Positions 35,884 to 45,067 of a DNA stretch of 64,000 nt are shown piece after piece. This DNA is from Mesocricetibacter intestinalis (lineage in GTDB: Bacteria > Pseudomonadota > Gammaproteobacteria > Enterobacterales > Pasteurellaceae): the NCBI RefSeq assembly GCF_004363295.1, contig NZ_SNYQ01000004.1:62001-126000 (forward strand), read 5' to 3'. A model generated the notes under the pieces. The model made no database searches and had not been told where the DNA came from. It worked only from the letters and a program-made list of their open reading frames with translations. A program made the position numbers and the translations under genes. Each line of letters starts with the position of its first letter. The first letter of the stretch is position 1.

Positions 35884-37125
35884 TCAATCGCGCCAGCGTT
35901 TAAAAATCAGGGAGGTATTCACGCCGCCGAAGGCAAAATTATTATTCATTACATAATCGGTGTAAATTTCCCGCCCCTCACCGCGAATATAATCCAGTTT
36001 GCCGCAGCGCTCGTCAACATTTTCCAGATTCAAGGTGGGGGCAAACCAACCGTCCCTCATCATCTCAATAGAAAACCAGGACTCCAACGCACCACAGGCT
36101 CCTAAGGTATGCCCCAGATAACTTTTTTGCGAACTGATGGGCATATTGCTGCCGAAAACCGCTTGCGTCGCCTGGGTTTCGGCGATATCTCCCTGTTCCG
36201 TAGCGGTACCATGTCCGTTAACATAGCCGATTTTTTCGGGCCCGATACCCGCATCTTTTAAAGCCAGTTCCATACAGCGTTGCATAGTGGCGCGCTGCGG
36301 GCGAGTTACATGACTGCCGTCGCTATTGGCGCCGTAGCCCACAATTTCCGCAATAATATTTGCACCGCGCGCTAGGGCATGCTCCAGTTCTTCCAGAACG
36401 AAAATACCCGCCCCTTCGCCGATAACCAGTCCGTCGCGCTCGCGATCATAGGGACGCGGCGTTTGATCGGGGTGATCATTATTACGGCTGGCGGCATATA
36501 GGGCATCGAAAACATAAACTTCCGACGGGCAGAATTCTTCGCCGCCCCCCGCCAGCATCATCGGAATCATTCCGTATTTTATCGCCTCATAGGCGTAGCC
36601 GATGCCCTGACTGCCCGACGAACAGGCGCTGGACGTGGGAATAATCCGCCCGGTCAGACCGAAAAAAATGCCGATATTGGCCGCAGTGGTATGGGGCATC
36701 ATACGCACATAGGTATTGGCGCTAAAATTCGATGACTGCCCGCTCAACATCAATTCGCTCAGAGCGCAAACGTCTTTAGTGCTGCCGGTGGAAGAGCCGC
36801 TCGCCACGCCAAGGCGGCCGTCTTTCAAATAAGCGGCGATTTCGCCGTCGACAAACAGCCCCGCCTCGGTTAACGCCTGTTGCGCCGCATCCACGCACAA
36901 CATGGAAACCCGTCCCATACTGCGCATCTGTTTACGCGTCCATTGCGCCGGCGGCTGATAATCGGGAATAGGCGCACCTAAGCAGGCTTCCAAATCCTTG
37001 TACAACGCCCCAAAATCCATACTGCGTACGGCGCTTTTCTTATGCTGAAAACATTGCCTGATCGGCGCCCAATGGCGACCGAATGCAGTAACCGCACCGA
37101 TACCGGTAATAACCACTCTTTTCAA
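35884..37125 (-). CDS. Beta-ketoacyl-ACP synthase (ApeR-like)
   Basis: 413 aa ketosynthase, FabF/FabB fold. Cys-His-His active site: TSSACSSGSQG (Cys about 169), NGHGTATEQGD and QKSYLGHTLGACGALE. It is the last gene of the cluster and matches the position of apeR in E. coli-type aryl-polyene clusters (name from memory). Probably a chain-starting or extending condensing enzyme. It opens with TTG (MKRVVITGIGAV is the normal family N-terminus) with AGAGA 8 nt upstream; no ATG alternative keeps the first strand. Confidence 0.92.
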   Translation of the reverse strand: MKRVVITGIGAVTAFGRHWAPIRQCFQHKKSAVRSMDFGALYKDLEACLGAPIPDYQPPAQWTRKQMRSMGRVSMLCVDAAQQALTEAGLFVDGEIAAYLKDGRLGVASGSSTGSTKDVCALSELMLSGQSSNFSANTYVRMMPHTTAANIGIFFGLTGRIIPTSSACSSGSQGIGYAYEAIKYGMIPMMLAGGGEEFCPSEVYVFDALYAASRNNDHPDQTPRPYDRERDGLVIGEGAGIFVLEELEHALARGANIIAEIVGYGANSDGSHVTRPQRATMQRCMELALKDAGIGPEKIGYVNGHGTATEQGDIAETQATQAVFGSNMPISSQKSYLGHTLGACGALESWFSIEMMRDGWFAPTLNLENVDERCGKLDYIRGEGREIYTDYVMNNNFAFGGVNTSLIFKRWRD

Positions 37126-37269
37126 TCTATTGTTCTCTTTGTTAAATTAGAATCCTTAATCATCCGCACCCGCCACAGGCACAAATCCCCCGATACGGCA
37201 CTTTGCCTCTTACCTATCCGTATAAAAAATCCGTGTAAAAAACTTTGCTCTAAATCCACCGCTCTTTTC

Positions 37270-37998
37270 TTAGCACAAGCCGCCGTTTACGCCGATAACC
37301 TGACGGGTAATATAAGCCGCCTTTTCATCCATCAAAAAATCTACGGCATGTGCCACTTCCTGTGCGCTTCCCATACGTCCGGCGGGAATAAGTTTCAGTA
37401 TTTCGGCAACGGGAACATTTTCATCTACAATTTCGGTATCAATCAGCCCCGGCGCTACGCAATTCACCGTAATTTTACGTTTAGCCAGTTCAACCGCCAG
37501 GGCTTTAGCCGCCCCTATCAATCCGGCTTTGGAAGCACTGTAGTTAACCTGGCCGCGATTGCCGATTAATCCGGAAACCGAGCTGATGCAAACAATACGG
37601 CCGGCTTTACGGCGCCGAATCATCGGCATCATAATCGGATGAAGCACATTGTAAAAACCGTCCAGATTAGTGCGTAAAACCTTATCCCAATCCTCTTCGC
37701 TTAGGGCCGGAAAAGCATTATCCCGGGTTAATCCGGCATTTAGAACAACGCCGTAATAGGCGCCTCGAGCCTCAATATCCTGTGTCAGCACTAGGGCGCT
37801 TTGCGCTCGATCCGATACATCGAACTGCAAGACTCTGGCTCGTCCGCCGTTCCGTTCAATCTGGCTTACCACTTCCTGCGCCTGTTCAATCCGGCTGCGG
37901 CAATGCACCACTATTTCAAAACCCGACTGCGCCAATTTAAGGGCGATGGCTTTACCTATTCCTCGGCTGGAGCCGGTAATTAATACGCTCTCACTCAT
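37270..37998 (-). CDS. 3-oxoacyl-ACP reductase, FabG-like (ApeQ-like)
   Basis: 242 aa short-chain dehydrogenase with LITGSSRGIGKAIAL, LNAGLTRDNAF, and the catalytic SSVSG / YSASK set (Tyr-X3-Lys) plus ITVNCVAPG. Reduces the beta-keto group of the growing polyene on ACP. It lies between a dehydratase and a ketosynthase, 16 nt after the former, as in aryl-polyene clusters; the housekeeping fabG is normally in the fab operon, not here. Confidence 0.92.
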   Translation of the reverse strand: MSESVLITGSSRGIGKAIALKLAQSGFEIVVHCRSRIEQAQEVVSQIERNGGRARVLQFDVSDRAQSALVLTQDIEARGAYYGVVLNAGLTRDNAFPALSEEDWDKVLRTNLDGFYNVLHPIMMPMIRRRKAGRIVCISSVSGLIGNRGQVNYSASKAGLIGAAKALAVELAKRKITVNCVAPGLIDTEIVDENVPVAEILKLIPAGRMGSAQEVAHAVDFLMDEKAAYITRQVIGVNGGLC

Positions 37999-38014
37999 AT
38001 AACTCCCTGATGGT

Positions 38015-38458
38015 TTATTTCGGGCTGAAAACGTTCAGCGCCCCTTCCAACAACAACTTAGCATTCTCTGCATCAATCAAACGACAATCAAACACGCCGA
38101 AACCGGAATTATTATCTTGAATGGACAGATCCACCCGCACCTGCAAGCGAGTACCAAGTGCAATTTTGGCCTGATGAATATGCAGCCGACGGCATCCCAG
38201 TAGATAGCCCAGTCGTACTTCTTCGCCGGCCGTTAACGCCTGACAACCTGCCCAGGCGGCAACGCCCTGCGCCATAATTTCGATACCCGCATAGGTATCG
38301 AACTCTCCGTTTCTGAGCAAAATGTGATCCGTCCCGATATGGGCTTCGGCCAGTAAAAAATCGGCGCCGAAATCACAAACGCGATCAATAAGTATCATCC
38401 GTCCCCTATGCGGCAACAGGGGGGCGACAGATTCTATCGGGCAACGAAGTTCAGGCAT
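38015..38458 (-). CDS. Hot-dog dehydratase (ApeP-like, FabZ-related)
   Basis: 147 aa with the FabZ/FabA-type motif PLLPHRGRMILIDRV and a YAGIEIMAQGVAAWAG helix. In aryl-polyene pathways two dehydratases, ApeI and ApeP, remove water to give the conjugated double bonds; this one is the ApeP equivalent by position. Overlaps the ketosynthase gene by 8 nt. Exact catalytic residues I cannot assign. Confidence 0.88.
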   Translation of the reverse strand: MPELRCPIESVAPLLPHRGRMILIDRVCDFGADFLLAEAHIGTDHILLRNGEFDTYAGIEIMAQGVAAWAGCQALTAGEEVRLGYLLGCRRLHIHQAKIALGTRLQVRVDLSIQDNNSGFGVFDCRLIDAENAKLLLEGALNVFSPK

Positions 38459-39692
38459 TTTTTTCTCCCAGAATCAAAACCGTATTATTACCGCCAAAGG
38501 CAAAGGAACTGCTGGCGGCAATACGTCTGCCCGCCGGCCAACGGCTATGCTTATCGGTAATGCGTAAGGGCGCCGATTGAGGATCCGCACATTTATCCCA
38601 CAACTGCGGCGGCAGGCGGCCTTCCGGGTTGTACGTTCGGCTGATGGCCGCCCACAACATCGCCGCTTCCAAGGCGCCCGCCGCCCCCAGAGTATGTCCG
38701 TGATAAGCTTTGGTGGAAGTACAGTAAACATTGGGGCCGAATACTTTATGCACCGCAATACTCTCCATTCGATCATTATGCAGGGTGCCGGTACCGTGCA
38801 GATTAATCCAGCCGATATCCTCCCCCTCCAGTGCCGCCGAACCTAAAGCCCGTTCAAAAGCTTCAATCGCTCCCGCCCCCTCCGGATGGGGAGAAGACAT
38901 ATGATAGGCGTCGCTGCTTGAACCATAACCCAAGAAAGCGACGCTATCCCGTTCGGGCATTTCTTTCGTCATGATAAAGACGGCCGCTCCTTCGCCGATA
39001 TTAATCCCGGCTCGGTTCGCCGATAAGGGATTGGTACGCCGTGCGGAAAGCACCGATAAGGCGCCAAAGCCGCTGACGGTTAAAGGAGAAAGGCTATCCA
39101 CGCCGCCGCAAATCACCGCATCGCACAGCCCGGCACGCAATAACCTGGCCGCACTAATCAAAGCTCTGGCGCCGGAAGTGCAGGCCGTTGAAATACCGTA
39201 GCAAAGCCCATGCAATCCGTATCTGTGCGCAATGAAATCCGCCGGTGCGGAAAAAAGCTGTTGTTGCTGATTAAAAGCAACGGCAGACCAGTCGTTATGC
39301 TCGGCGGCATATTTAAACAAGGGAATATTTTCATCCGCCCCCGTAGTGGAAGAACCTATTACCGTCGCGATTCTGGCCGCTCCGTATTTCTCTATGACCC
39401 CGTATATTTGCCCTTCAATCTGTTGTAAGGCTTGCCAAAGCAGGTGATTATTACGGCTACGGTGGATTGCAGGAACATCGGTGGGAAAGGGACGTAATTC
39501 GGCGGTTATCCGCCCGAGTATCGCCGATTTAGGCGAAATACCCCAACGTCGAAAGGGTTCATCGGTTTCGGCCAGGGGCGAATCGCCGCCGCCCAGTATT
39601 CCTTGCCAATGGGAGAGAATTCCTTCCCCCAGGCTGCTGAGCATAGCCGGCGCACTTAAAAATAATGGACTTATGCCTGTCATGGTTATCAT
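38451..39692 (-). CDS. Beta-ketoacyl-ACP synthase (ApeO-like)
   Basis: 413 aa second ketosynthase. Active site in STACTSGARAL, then NLHGTGTLHNDRME and STKAYHGHTLGAAGALE. In E. coli-type clusters ApeO pairs with the chain-length factor ApeC as the elongating heterodimer; I infer the same here with the gene at 49672. Two ATG starts are possible (39692, in ATGA overlap with the lipoprotein gene, or 39683). Confidence 0.92.
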   Translation of the reverse strand: MITMTGISPLFLSAPAMLSSLGEGILSHWQGILGGGDSPLAETDEPFRRWGISPKSAILGRITAELRPFPTDVPAIHRSRNNHLLWQALQQIEGQIYGVIEKYGAARIATVIGSSTTGADENIPLFKYAAEHNDWSAVAFNQQQQLFSAPADFIAHRYGLHGLCYGISTACTSGARALISAARLLRAGLCDAVICGGVDSLSPLTVSGFGALSVLSARRTNPLSANRAGINIGEGAAVFIMTKEMPERDSVAFLGYGSSSDAYHMSSPHPEGAGAIEAFERALGSAALEGEDIGWINLHGTGTLHNDRMESIAVHKVFGPNVYCTSTKAYHGHTLGAAGALEAAMLWAAISRTYNPEGRLPPQLWDKCADPQSAPLRITDKHSRWPAGRRIAASSSFAFGGNNTVLILGEKNA

Positions 39693-40180
39693 TCTTCCTG
39701 ATCGATTTCTGTTATTCGCCAGCGGCTGCCGTCCGCCAAATCAATATAAAAAATTCCCTGTTGATGCGAAACCCGCCATAGCTCCCGATTCTGCACCCTA
39801 TAGATCCTTCCCTGTGCCGTTTCCTGCACGGAACTGAAAGCAAAAGGCGGGTGCTGCGGATTAAGCCCGCTGGCTAAAGCGGAAAAAAGCGCAATAGCCT
39901 GCTTATTCGGCATAATAAAACCGTCATTCCGCCACCCCTGCGGCGATAAAATCGCTCTGGCTAAGGGCGCGCCGATAAGATTGCTTTGTACCCAGCGCCA
40001 CTGAGCGGGCCGGTATTCAACCGCCAATAAGCTGGTTTGCACCACAAGATTATGATGATAAGCTTCCACCTTAAACAAACGGCTTGCTCTATCCTGTAAG
40101 GGTAGCTCGACCACCTTCAGCCCCGAGGAACATGCACTCAGGGTTAATACCAACAGCAACAGACCAAACTTCTTTAACAT
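39689..40180 (-). CDS. DUF3261-like lipoprotein (ApeN-like)
   Basis: 163 aa; signal ends LSACSS (lipidated Cys about 17). The mature part resembles DUF3261 lipoproteins found in aryl-polyene clusters next to the MMPL exporter and LolA-like protein. Likely an outer-membrane or periplasmic helper for polyene-lipid transport; no enzymatic motif seen. Confidence 0.8.
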   Translation of the reverse strand: MLKKFGLLLLVLTLSACSSGLKVVELPLQDRASRLFKVEAYHHNLVVQTSLLAVEYRPAQWRWVQSNLIGAPLARAILSPQGWRNDGFIMPNKQAIALFSALASGLNPQHPPFAFSSVQETAQGRIYRVQNRELWRVSHQQGIFYIDLADGSRWRITEIDQEE

Positions 40181-40254
40181 TCCCTTAACCTTCTCTTTTT
40201 CCTTGTCCTTTTTCTTAGCGGCGGCTTTGCACCGCCCGGGGAAGCCTTGTTAGT

Positions 40255-42549
40255 TTAGCGTAAAAATTTTAAAGTTGCTAACAGGCTGATCCCGACCCCA
40301 ATGCTCACACTCAGCCCGAATGCGGCTACCGCCGGCGTGCTGCTGAAACCCAATAAAACGAAAGATAGCATAGTAGTGAGGGAGGCCAGACTAACCGCTG
40401 TTCGTTTCGCCGCCAAAGGCGCCCTTACGGTCTGCATATAGGCGGTATAATCAATACTAATGGCGGAAACCAACAACAAGCCGAACATAGCAAACAAACT
40501 GATAGGCAACCCCAACCAACCGAACAAGGCGATTGTCGCCACAATGGAAAACAGCGGAATCAGCAGCATTTGTAAGGTTTTCTCCCCACCGAATAGCTTC
40601 CACAATAATAATGCCGCCAGGGCAAAAGAAATCAATTTCAGCCAGGCCGCCTGATCCCGGGTCTGCTGAAAGGCTTGGTTCAGCTCGCTAGGTTTGTCCT
40701 GCCAGAAAATATCCTTCCGATTCGCCAGTTGCCGTACGGAAGTCATATCCTGAATGCCGCTGACTTTAATCACCGCTCCGATATAACCGGGCCTTAACTC
40801 TCCTAAATATAAATTTGCCCAGGCTTGTCCCAACCGGGTATCCAGCGCCTTAGACAGGGCTAACGGCGGCCGCTCAGCGAGTTCCGCTAATGCCCGGTCG
40901 ATTTTTTCCGCCTCCAAGCCGATTTGCGCTAAGGCGGCATAATCGGCGGGAAGGATATGCTGTTTTAAGCGGACAGCTAGATCCCGTTGGGCGGATTCCG
41001 ATAAAATCCACTGGCTCAGGGACTGAAACTCCTGCAATTTGCCCTGCTGTCTTAAGCTTTCCAACTGCCGGCTGATTTCTTCGCTTTTATTCAACAGGCT
41101 ATCCTCGTCGCCGGCCACCAGCAATAAATATTGGCTGCTCAGGTCGGTACCTGTAAGTGCGGCAATTTGCTGCGCCTGTCGTAACAATTCCGGCGGCATC
41201 GCCACCCATTGGCGAATATCGTCCTGCCATTGACTTTTATATAAACCGCCGCCGATAAAAAAAATCAGCCCAAAAACCACCGCTCTTTTTACCCCTTTCG
41301 CCATATTTAAGGCGGGAATAGGGCGAAAAATACGATAGGAAAGGGGTTTTGTCCGATAATTTTTAAAACCCAGAGGAAGAAACAATAGGGTGGTCATAAT
41401 TGCCGTCAGTAAGGCCGCCGCCGAAAACAGCGCGGTTTGAGTCAGCACCGGCAAAGGCGTAAAACCGAGCAACAGGTAGCCGAGTAAGGTAATCATCAGG
41501 CTAAGCAAAAAGGTCAGGCGTAATTCCTCCATTGCCGCCGCAGGTCGCCAACGTCGCCGAAACAGCGAAGAGGCCAGCCAATGCAGGGGAAAATCAAGCA
41601 GCACCCCGATTAAACTGGTACCCACGACCAGAGTTAGCAGGTGGATATGACCGAAAAACAATACCGTTGCCGCTATGCCGGCCAGCATTCCCGCCGCAAT
41701 GGGCAAAAACAGCCAAAATACGCGCAGGGTTCTGAAAAGAGCAAACAACAATAAGAGAATAAGTCCCAGTCCGCATAGGCTCATAAACAGGCTTTCCCGT
41801 TCCGCCCGTTGCTTGGCAGAGGCGGCAAACAGCGCGGTTCCCGTTGCGGAAAACTCTCCGCCCTGCGCCCTTGCCTGGGAAGCGCTTTGTTCCATCAGAT
41901 TTAACAGGGCGTCCTGTCCGCCAATTAACCGTTCTTGGTGCAGAACCCCATATATCAGCACCCAAGTCATTCCCTGTTGCTGCCGATATAACATACCGCT
42001 TCCGCCGTCCCATTGCATATTTCCCGAATGTTGCGAGCGAGCCGGGGTAAAACGGCCGAATCCCAGCCAATCCTGATCCGGCGTTAACAGGGCGTATGCG
42101 GCGAAAGGATTAACCAATTGCTGCGCATATTGCTGAAAATAACTTTGCGCATTCTCCAACAGTTGGGTTCGAATATGTTGCGGTAAAACCGCAAAAGCCA
42201 ACAGCCTGATTTCCTCCGCCAAGGCCTTAATATCCGGATTCATCTGCGCATTCACCTGCCGGAACAAACCACTCTGCCGCCATTGCTCGGCAATTTGACC
42301 CGCCAGCGAAAAGGCTCGCGCCCCTTCAGGCAGTGCGACCAATGCCACTAGCTGCCGATTCAGGCGCTGTTCCTGAATTCTATCCGCGGCTGCCTGTAGC
42401 GCCGTTTGCCGGTTTTGTTCCGGCAATAGTGCGATAAGATCCGTTTGCAGCCAGCTACCGCGCTGCACGGAAAACATCAAAAAGGCCGCACACAGGCATA
42501 AAAAAAGACCAAGGGAAACACGCCCCAAGGAGATTTTTGTTATCTTCAT
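40255..42549 (-). CDS. MMPL/RND-family lipid exporter (ApeM-like)
   Basis: 764 aa with about twelve membrane helices in two halves, each preceded by a periplasmic domain: helix 1 LGLFLCLCAAFLMF, a helix bundle from about residue 250 to 415, and a second bundle near the C-terminus with ISIDYTAYMQTV (an RND/MMPL-type Asp in the membrane). Expected to move the finished polyene lipid from the inner membrane toward LolA-like and lipoprotein partners. Ends about 75 nt before the DUF3261 gene. Confidence 0.9.
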   Translation of the reverse strand: MKITKISLGRVSLGLFLCLCAAFLMFSVQRGSWLQTDLIALLPEQNRQTALQAAADRIQEQRLNRQLVALVALPEGARAFSLAGQIAEQWRQSGLFRQVNAQMNPDIKALAEEIRLLAFAVLPQHIRTQLLENAQSYFQQYAQQLVNPFAAYALLTPDQDWLGFGRFTPARSQHSGNMQWDGGSGMLYRQQQGMTWVLIYGVLHQERLIGGQDALLNLMEQSASQARAQGGEFSATGTALFAASAKQRAERESLFMSLCGLGLILLLLFALFRTLRVFWLFLPIAAGMLAGIAATVLFFGHIHLLTLVVGTSLIGVLLDFPLHWLASSLFRRRWRPAAAMEELRLTFLLSLMITLLGYLLLGFTPLPVLTQTALFSAAALLTAIMTTLLFLPLGFKNYRTKPLSYRIFRPIPALNMAKGVKRAVVFGLIFFIGGGLYKSQWQDDIRQWVAMPPELLRQAQQIAALTGTDLSSQYLLLVAGDEDSLLNKSEEISRQLESLRQQGKLQEFQSLSQWILSESAQRDLAVRLKQHILPADYAALAQIGLEAEKIDRALAELAERPPLALSKALDTRLGQAWANLYLGELRPGYIGAVIKVSGIQDMTSVRQLANRKDIFWQDKPSELNQAFQQTRDQAAWLKLISFALAALLLWKLFGGEKTLQMLLIPLFSIVATIALFGWLGLPISLFAMFGLLLVSAISIDYTAYMQTVRAPLAAKRTAVSLASLTTMLSFVLLGFSSTPAVAAFGLSVSIGVGISLLATLKFLR

Positions 42550-42561
42550 TTTGAAATTCGG

Positions 42562-43149
42562 TTATTCCAACGCCGCGCGGGCAAACTGATCCAAGGGCTG
42601 ATCGGTTTTTATTTCGGAAAAACTAATGAGGGTAACGTCCCCCTGTTTTTCGCGCAATTCAATCCGCTTAACCGAATCATCTCCTTGAATTTCAATCCGC
42701 TCGAAAATCTGTTGCATCAGTAAACCGCTCGGTTTTAACACTAATGTCCAATTTTGCGGCTCGCCCGATAAAAAGAGATCAAACTGATTTTCCAAGGCGG
42801 AAACATTGCCTTCCAACAAGCCCAAGAACAAAGCTATTTGGCGATTCTGGCTCGATTGACCCGCGTTTATCCATTCCGTCCCGTTCCATTGGCTGATACC
42901 GTCCGCACGAATCCGTTGGTCGGCGTTAAAAGGTTTTTCCATTCGCCATAACAACCCTTTGTTTTTTACCAAAACAAAACGCCCCGTTACACTAATGGGC
43001 TTGGAAAGAGAGGCTAAAAAGCGTTGCTGCATAAAAATGCCTTGGGTATTCTGCGGCCGTTGCAGAGTTTTAATCAGCTCTGCCTGAGAAAAGGCCCAAA
43101 GTCCGGGTGAAAACAGCAAAAACGCCGCAAGTAAAAAAATCTTTTTCAT
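42562..43149 (-). CDS. LolA-like outer-membrane carrier protein (ApeL-like)
   Basis: 195 aa with a cleavable signal peptide (LLFSPGLWA-FSQ) and a LolA/LolB-like beta-barrel layout: QGIFMQQRFLASLSKPISVTGRF, LVKNKGLLWRMEKPF. Probably a periplasmic carrier for the polyene lipid instead of lipoproteins. 12 nt separate it from the MMPL gene. Confidence 0.88.
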   Translation of the reverse strand: MKKIFLLAAFLLFSPGLWAFSQAELIKTLQRPQNTQGIFMQQRFLASLSKPISVTGRFVLVKNKGLLWRMEKPFNADQRIRADGISQWNGTEWINAGQSSQNRQIALFLGLLEGNVSALENQFDLFLSGEPQNWTLVLKPSGLLMQQIFERIEIQGDDSVKRIELREKQGDVTLISFSEIKTDQPLDQFARAALE

Positions 43150-43163
43150 GTAACTTTTATCTA

Positions 43164-43616
43164 TTAAGGCAAATCCGAGGGGGTAAAACCGGCGTAGGCT
43201 TCAACCGCCTTACACCATGAGCGAGGTGTCTGCAGCTGCATTTCTCCGCTATCGAGCGCTACCGCCACCTGGGTGGTCGCACCTTTAGTCAATCTGCTAC
43301 CGCTGGCAATATCGATAATATCGTATTCAATGCGCAAACAGCTTTGGTATTCAACCACAGCAAGATTAACCCGGATTTTCTGCCGAAAACGGGCGGGTTT
43401 TACATATTTCAGATTAAGCTGCACAATGGGCCAGGCATAACCCTGCTCCCGCATCAGGTCATAGGTATAATTTATATCGGTTAAAAATGCACAACGCGCC
43501 ATTTCCAGGTATTTAACATAATGGCCATGCCACATAATATCCATGGAATCCACATCGAAAAACTGCACTTCGTAATCGGAACAATGGCGACAGTAAATAT
43601 GCTTTTTAATTTTCAT
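43164..43616 (-). CDS. 4HBT-type thioesterase (ApeK-like)
   Basis: 150 aa hot-dog thioesterase with the motif VQFFDVDSMDIMWHGHYVKYLEMAR, the D-x-D-x(2)-H-type active-site region of 4-hydroxybenzoyl-CoA thioesterases. In aryl-polyene clusters the corresponding ApeK acts as an editing or release thioesterase. Weak Shine-Dalgarno. Confidence 0.88.
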   Translation of the reverse strand: MKIKKHIYCRHCSDYEVQFFDVDSMDIMWHGHYVKYLEMARCAFLTDINYTYDLMREQGYAWPIVQLNLKYVKPARFRQKIRVNLAVVEYQSCLRIEYDIIDIASGSRLTKGATTQVAVALDSGEMQLQTPRSWCKAVEAYAGFTPSDLP

Positions 43617-43672
43617 CGCTTAAGTATAAGGGCCCTTGCCTCGGACAACGGCCCTTATTTCAACCAACAGGA

Positions 43673-44098
43673 TTATTTAACAATATCGCCTTTCAAGGCG
43701 ACGCCCCCTATCATACGCCCGGCATGGCATTCATACTGGGATTCGCTGCGGTAAGGGTTTTTCTTATAGAAGCTGACAATATTGCTCACCTTTGTCGCCC
43801 CCATAGAAGCCGCCCGTTCTTGGAACTGTTTCAGCGCAGATAAAAACGCCCAACGGCAGGCCGCCTCATCGCTTTTTAGCGTCGCATTGGTTTTTTTATT
43901 ACTCACCAACCCCTGTGCCAGTACTTTGCCCGGCGCATTCTGGGCAAAATACAGTTTAATATTCGGATTCAATACTTTTTTTCCGTCCGCCGAATTTAAG
44001 GCGTCGTTAATCGACAAATAATGGGTCGTATCCCGCGGCGCACAGGCTGCCACGGCAAGACCGGCTAAAGTAATCAGAATAAGTTTGGCGGGTTTCAT
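43673..44098 (-). CDS. Small lipoprotein within the polyene cluster
   Basis: 141 aa; the signal ends VAACAPRD (lipidated Cys about 19). The mature domain has two more Cys (AACRWAF, QYECHAG) and a region ERAASMGATKVSNIVSFYKK that resembles short proteins misannotated as excinuclease fragments near aryl-polyene genes. No function known to me. AAGGAGAAT is its ribosome site. Confidence 0.78.
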   Translation of the reverse strand: MKPAKLILITLAGLAVAACAPRDTTHYLSINDALNSADGKKVLNPNIKLYFAQNAPGKVLAQGLVSNKKTNATLKSDEAACRWAFLSALKQFQERAASMGATKVSNIVSFYKKNPYRSESQYECHAGRMIGGVALKGDIVK

Positions 44099-44149
44099 AA
44101 TATTCTCCTTTTCCGTGAAGAGCTTAAAATAAGGAAAAATGGGATAAAA

Positions 44150-45067
44150 TTAATCCTCATCGTTCCAGAAATTATAAAAATTAAACCATAAAAGCGGATT
44201 TTTTGCACATTCTTGTGCCAGTAAATCGGCATATTTTTGCATGGCCAGCAGAATATTTTGCCGACGCCGCATACCGGCACCGCTAATCACCGGCAAAAAA
44301 GGCTGCAGTTTTACCCGATAGCGGCCCTTTTCTTTTACACAGAACAATGTATTCAAGGGCGCTTTCAGCAGGGCGGAAAGCAACCATGGCCCCTGCGGGA
44401 AATCGGCATTATCTCCCAGAAAGCGAACTTTTTCTGTTTTCGCCCCCCGTATCGGTATCCTATCGGCGGCGATCGCAATCCACTCCCCCTCCTCGATGCG
44501 TTTCTGTAACTCAAGCATCAGTTCAATGTTCAGCGTTTCCACCTGAATCAGCGACAGTTTCTCCGCACCGGCCTCCTGCAAGGCTTGATTAAATGCTTGA
44601 GCGTGCTTACCGTACACCAGAACGTTCAGGCGAAAATAAGGATGTTTATTGGCAAAAGCCCGGCAGATTTCCACATTACCGAAATGGGAACAAAGTAAAA
44701 TCTGTCCCCGCCCCTGATTGGGCTTGCGCAGGATATTGAATAACGCTTTGTCGTCTTCTATCAGTAGATCCCGATAACGGATTTTTCCCTGCCAGACCGC
44801 GAACCTATCCAACAAGCTATCGCCGAAAGCCATAAATTGCCTCCATACGCTGAGTTGCGGAAGCTTAGGGAAGGTTCGGCGCAGACGATACTGATAACGG
44901 GCGATGTTGCGTCGCGCCCGCCGCGATGTGAGATAGAAATATAACACTATTCCGAACAATATCGGTCTGATAAGCCATAGCGGAAAATAAGCCACCAGCC
45001 GGCGCATAATTGTCAGCGCCAGAATATTTCCGCGTTCGTTTTGCAATGCCCAATGCCCTTTCTTCAT
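44150..45067 (-). CDS. LpxL/HtrB-like acyltransferase
   Basis: About 305 aa. An N-terminal hydrophobic segment (LWLIRPILFGIVLYFYL), then a lysophospholipid-acyltransferase fold with the H-x4-E-type motif CSHFGNVEICRA and RIPIRGAKTEKV. COG4261-type acyltransferases of this kind occur with a glycosyltransferase in aryl-polyene clusters and probably attach a fatty acyl chain to the carrier sugar or lipid. Start at ATG 45067 in ATGA overlap with the glycosyltransferase stop, GAGG upstream. Confidence 0.87.
   Translation of the reverse strand: MKKGHWALQNERGNILALTIMRRLVAYFPLWLIRPILFGIVLYFYLTSRRARRNIARYQYRLRRTFPKLPQLSVWRQFMAFGDSLLDRFAVWQGKIRYRDLLIEDDKALFNILRKPNQGRGQILLCSHFGNVEICRAFANKHPYFRLNVLVYGKHAQAFNQALQEAGAEKLSLIQVETLNIELMLELQKRIEEGEWIAIAADRIPIRGAKTEKVRFLGDNADFPQGPWLLSALLKAPLNTLFCVKEKGRYRVKLQPFLPVISGAGMRRRQNILLAMQKYADLLAQECAKNPLLWFNFYNFWNDED

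Noticed and set aside
35884-39692. Housekeeping fab operon
   Set aside because: Two ketosynthases, reductase and dehydratase could suggest FAS II, but fabD, fabH and plsX are absent and MMPL, LolA-like, glycosyltransferase and AMP-ligase genes are present.
41594-42070. 158-codon minus-strand frame inside the MMPL gene
   Set aside because: Same strand but different frame within a well-supported transporter gene; composition is not protein-like.
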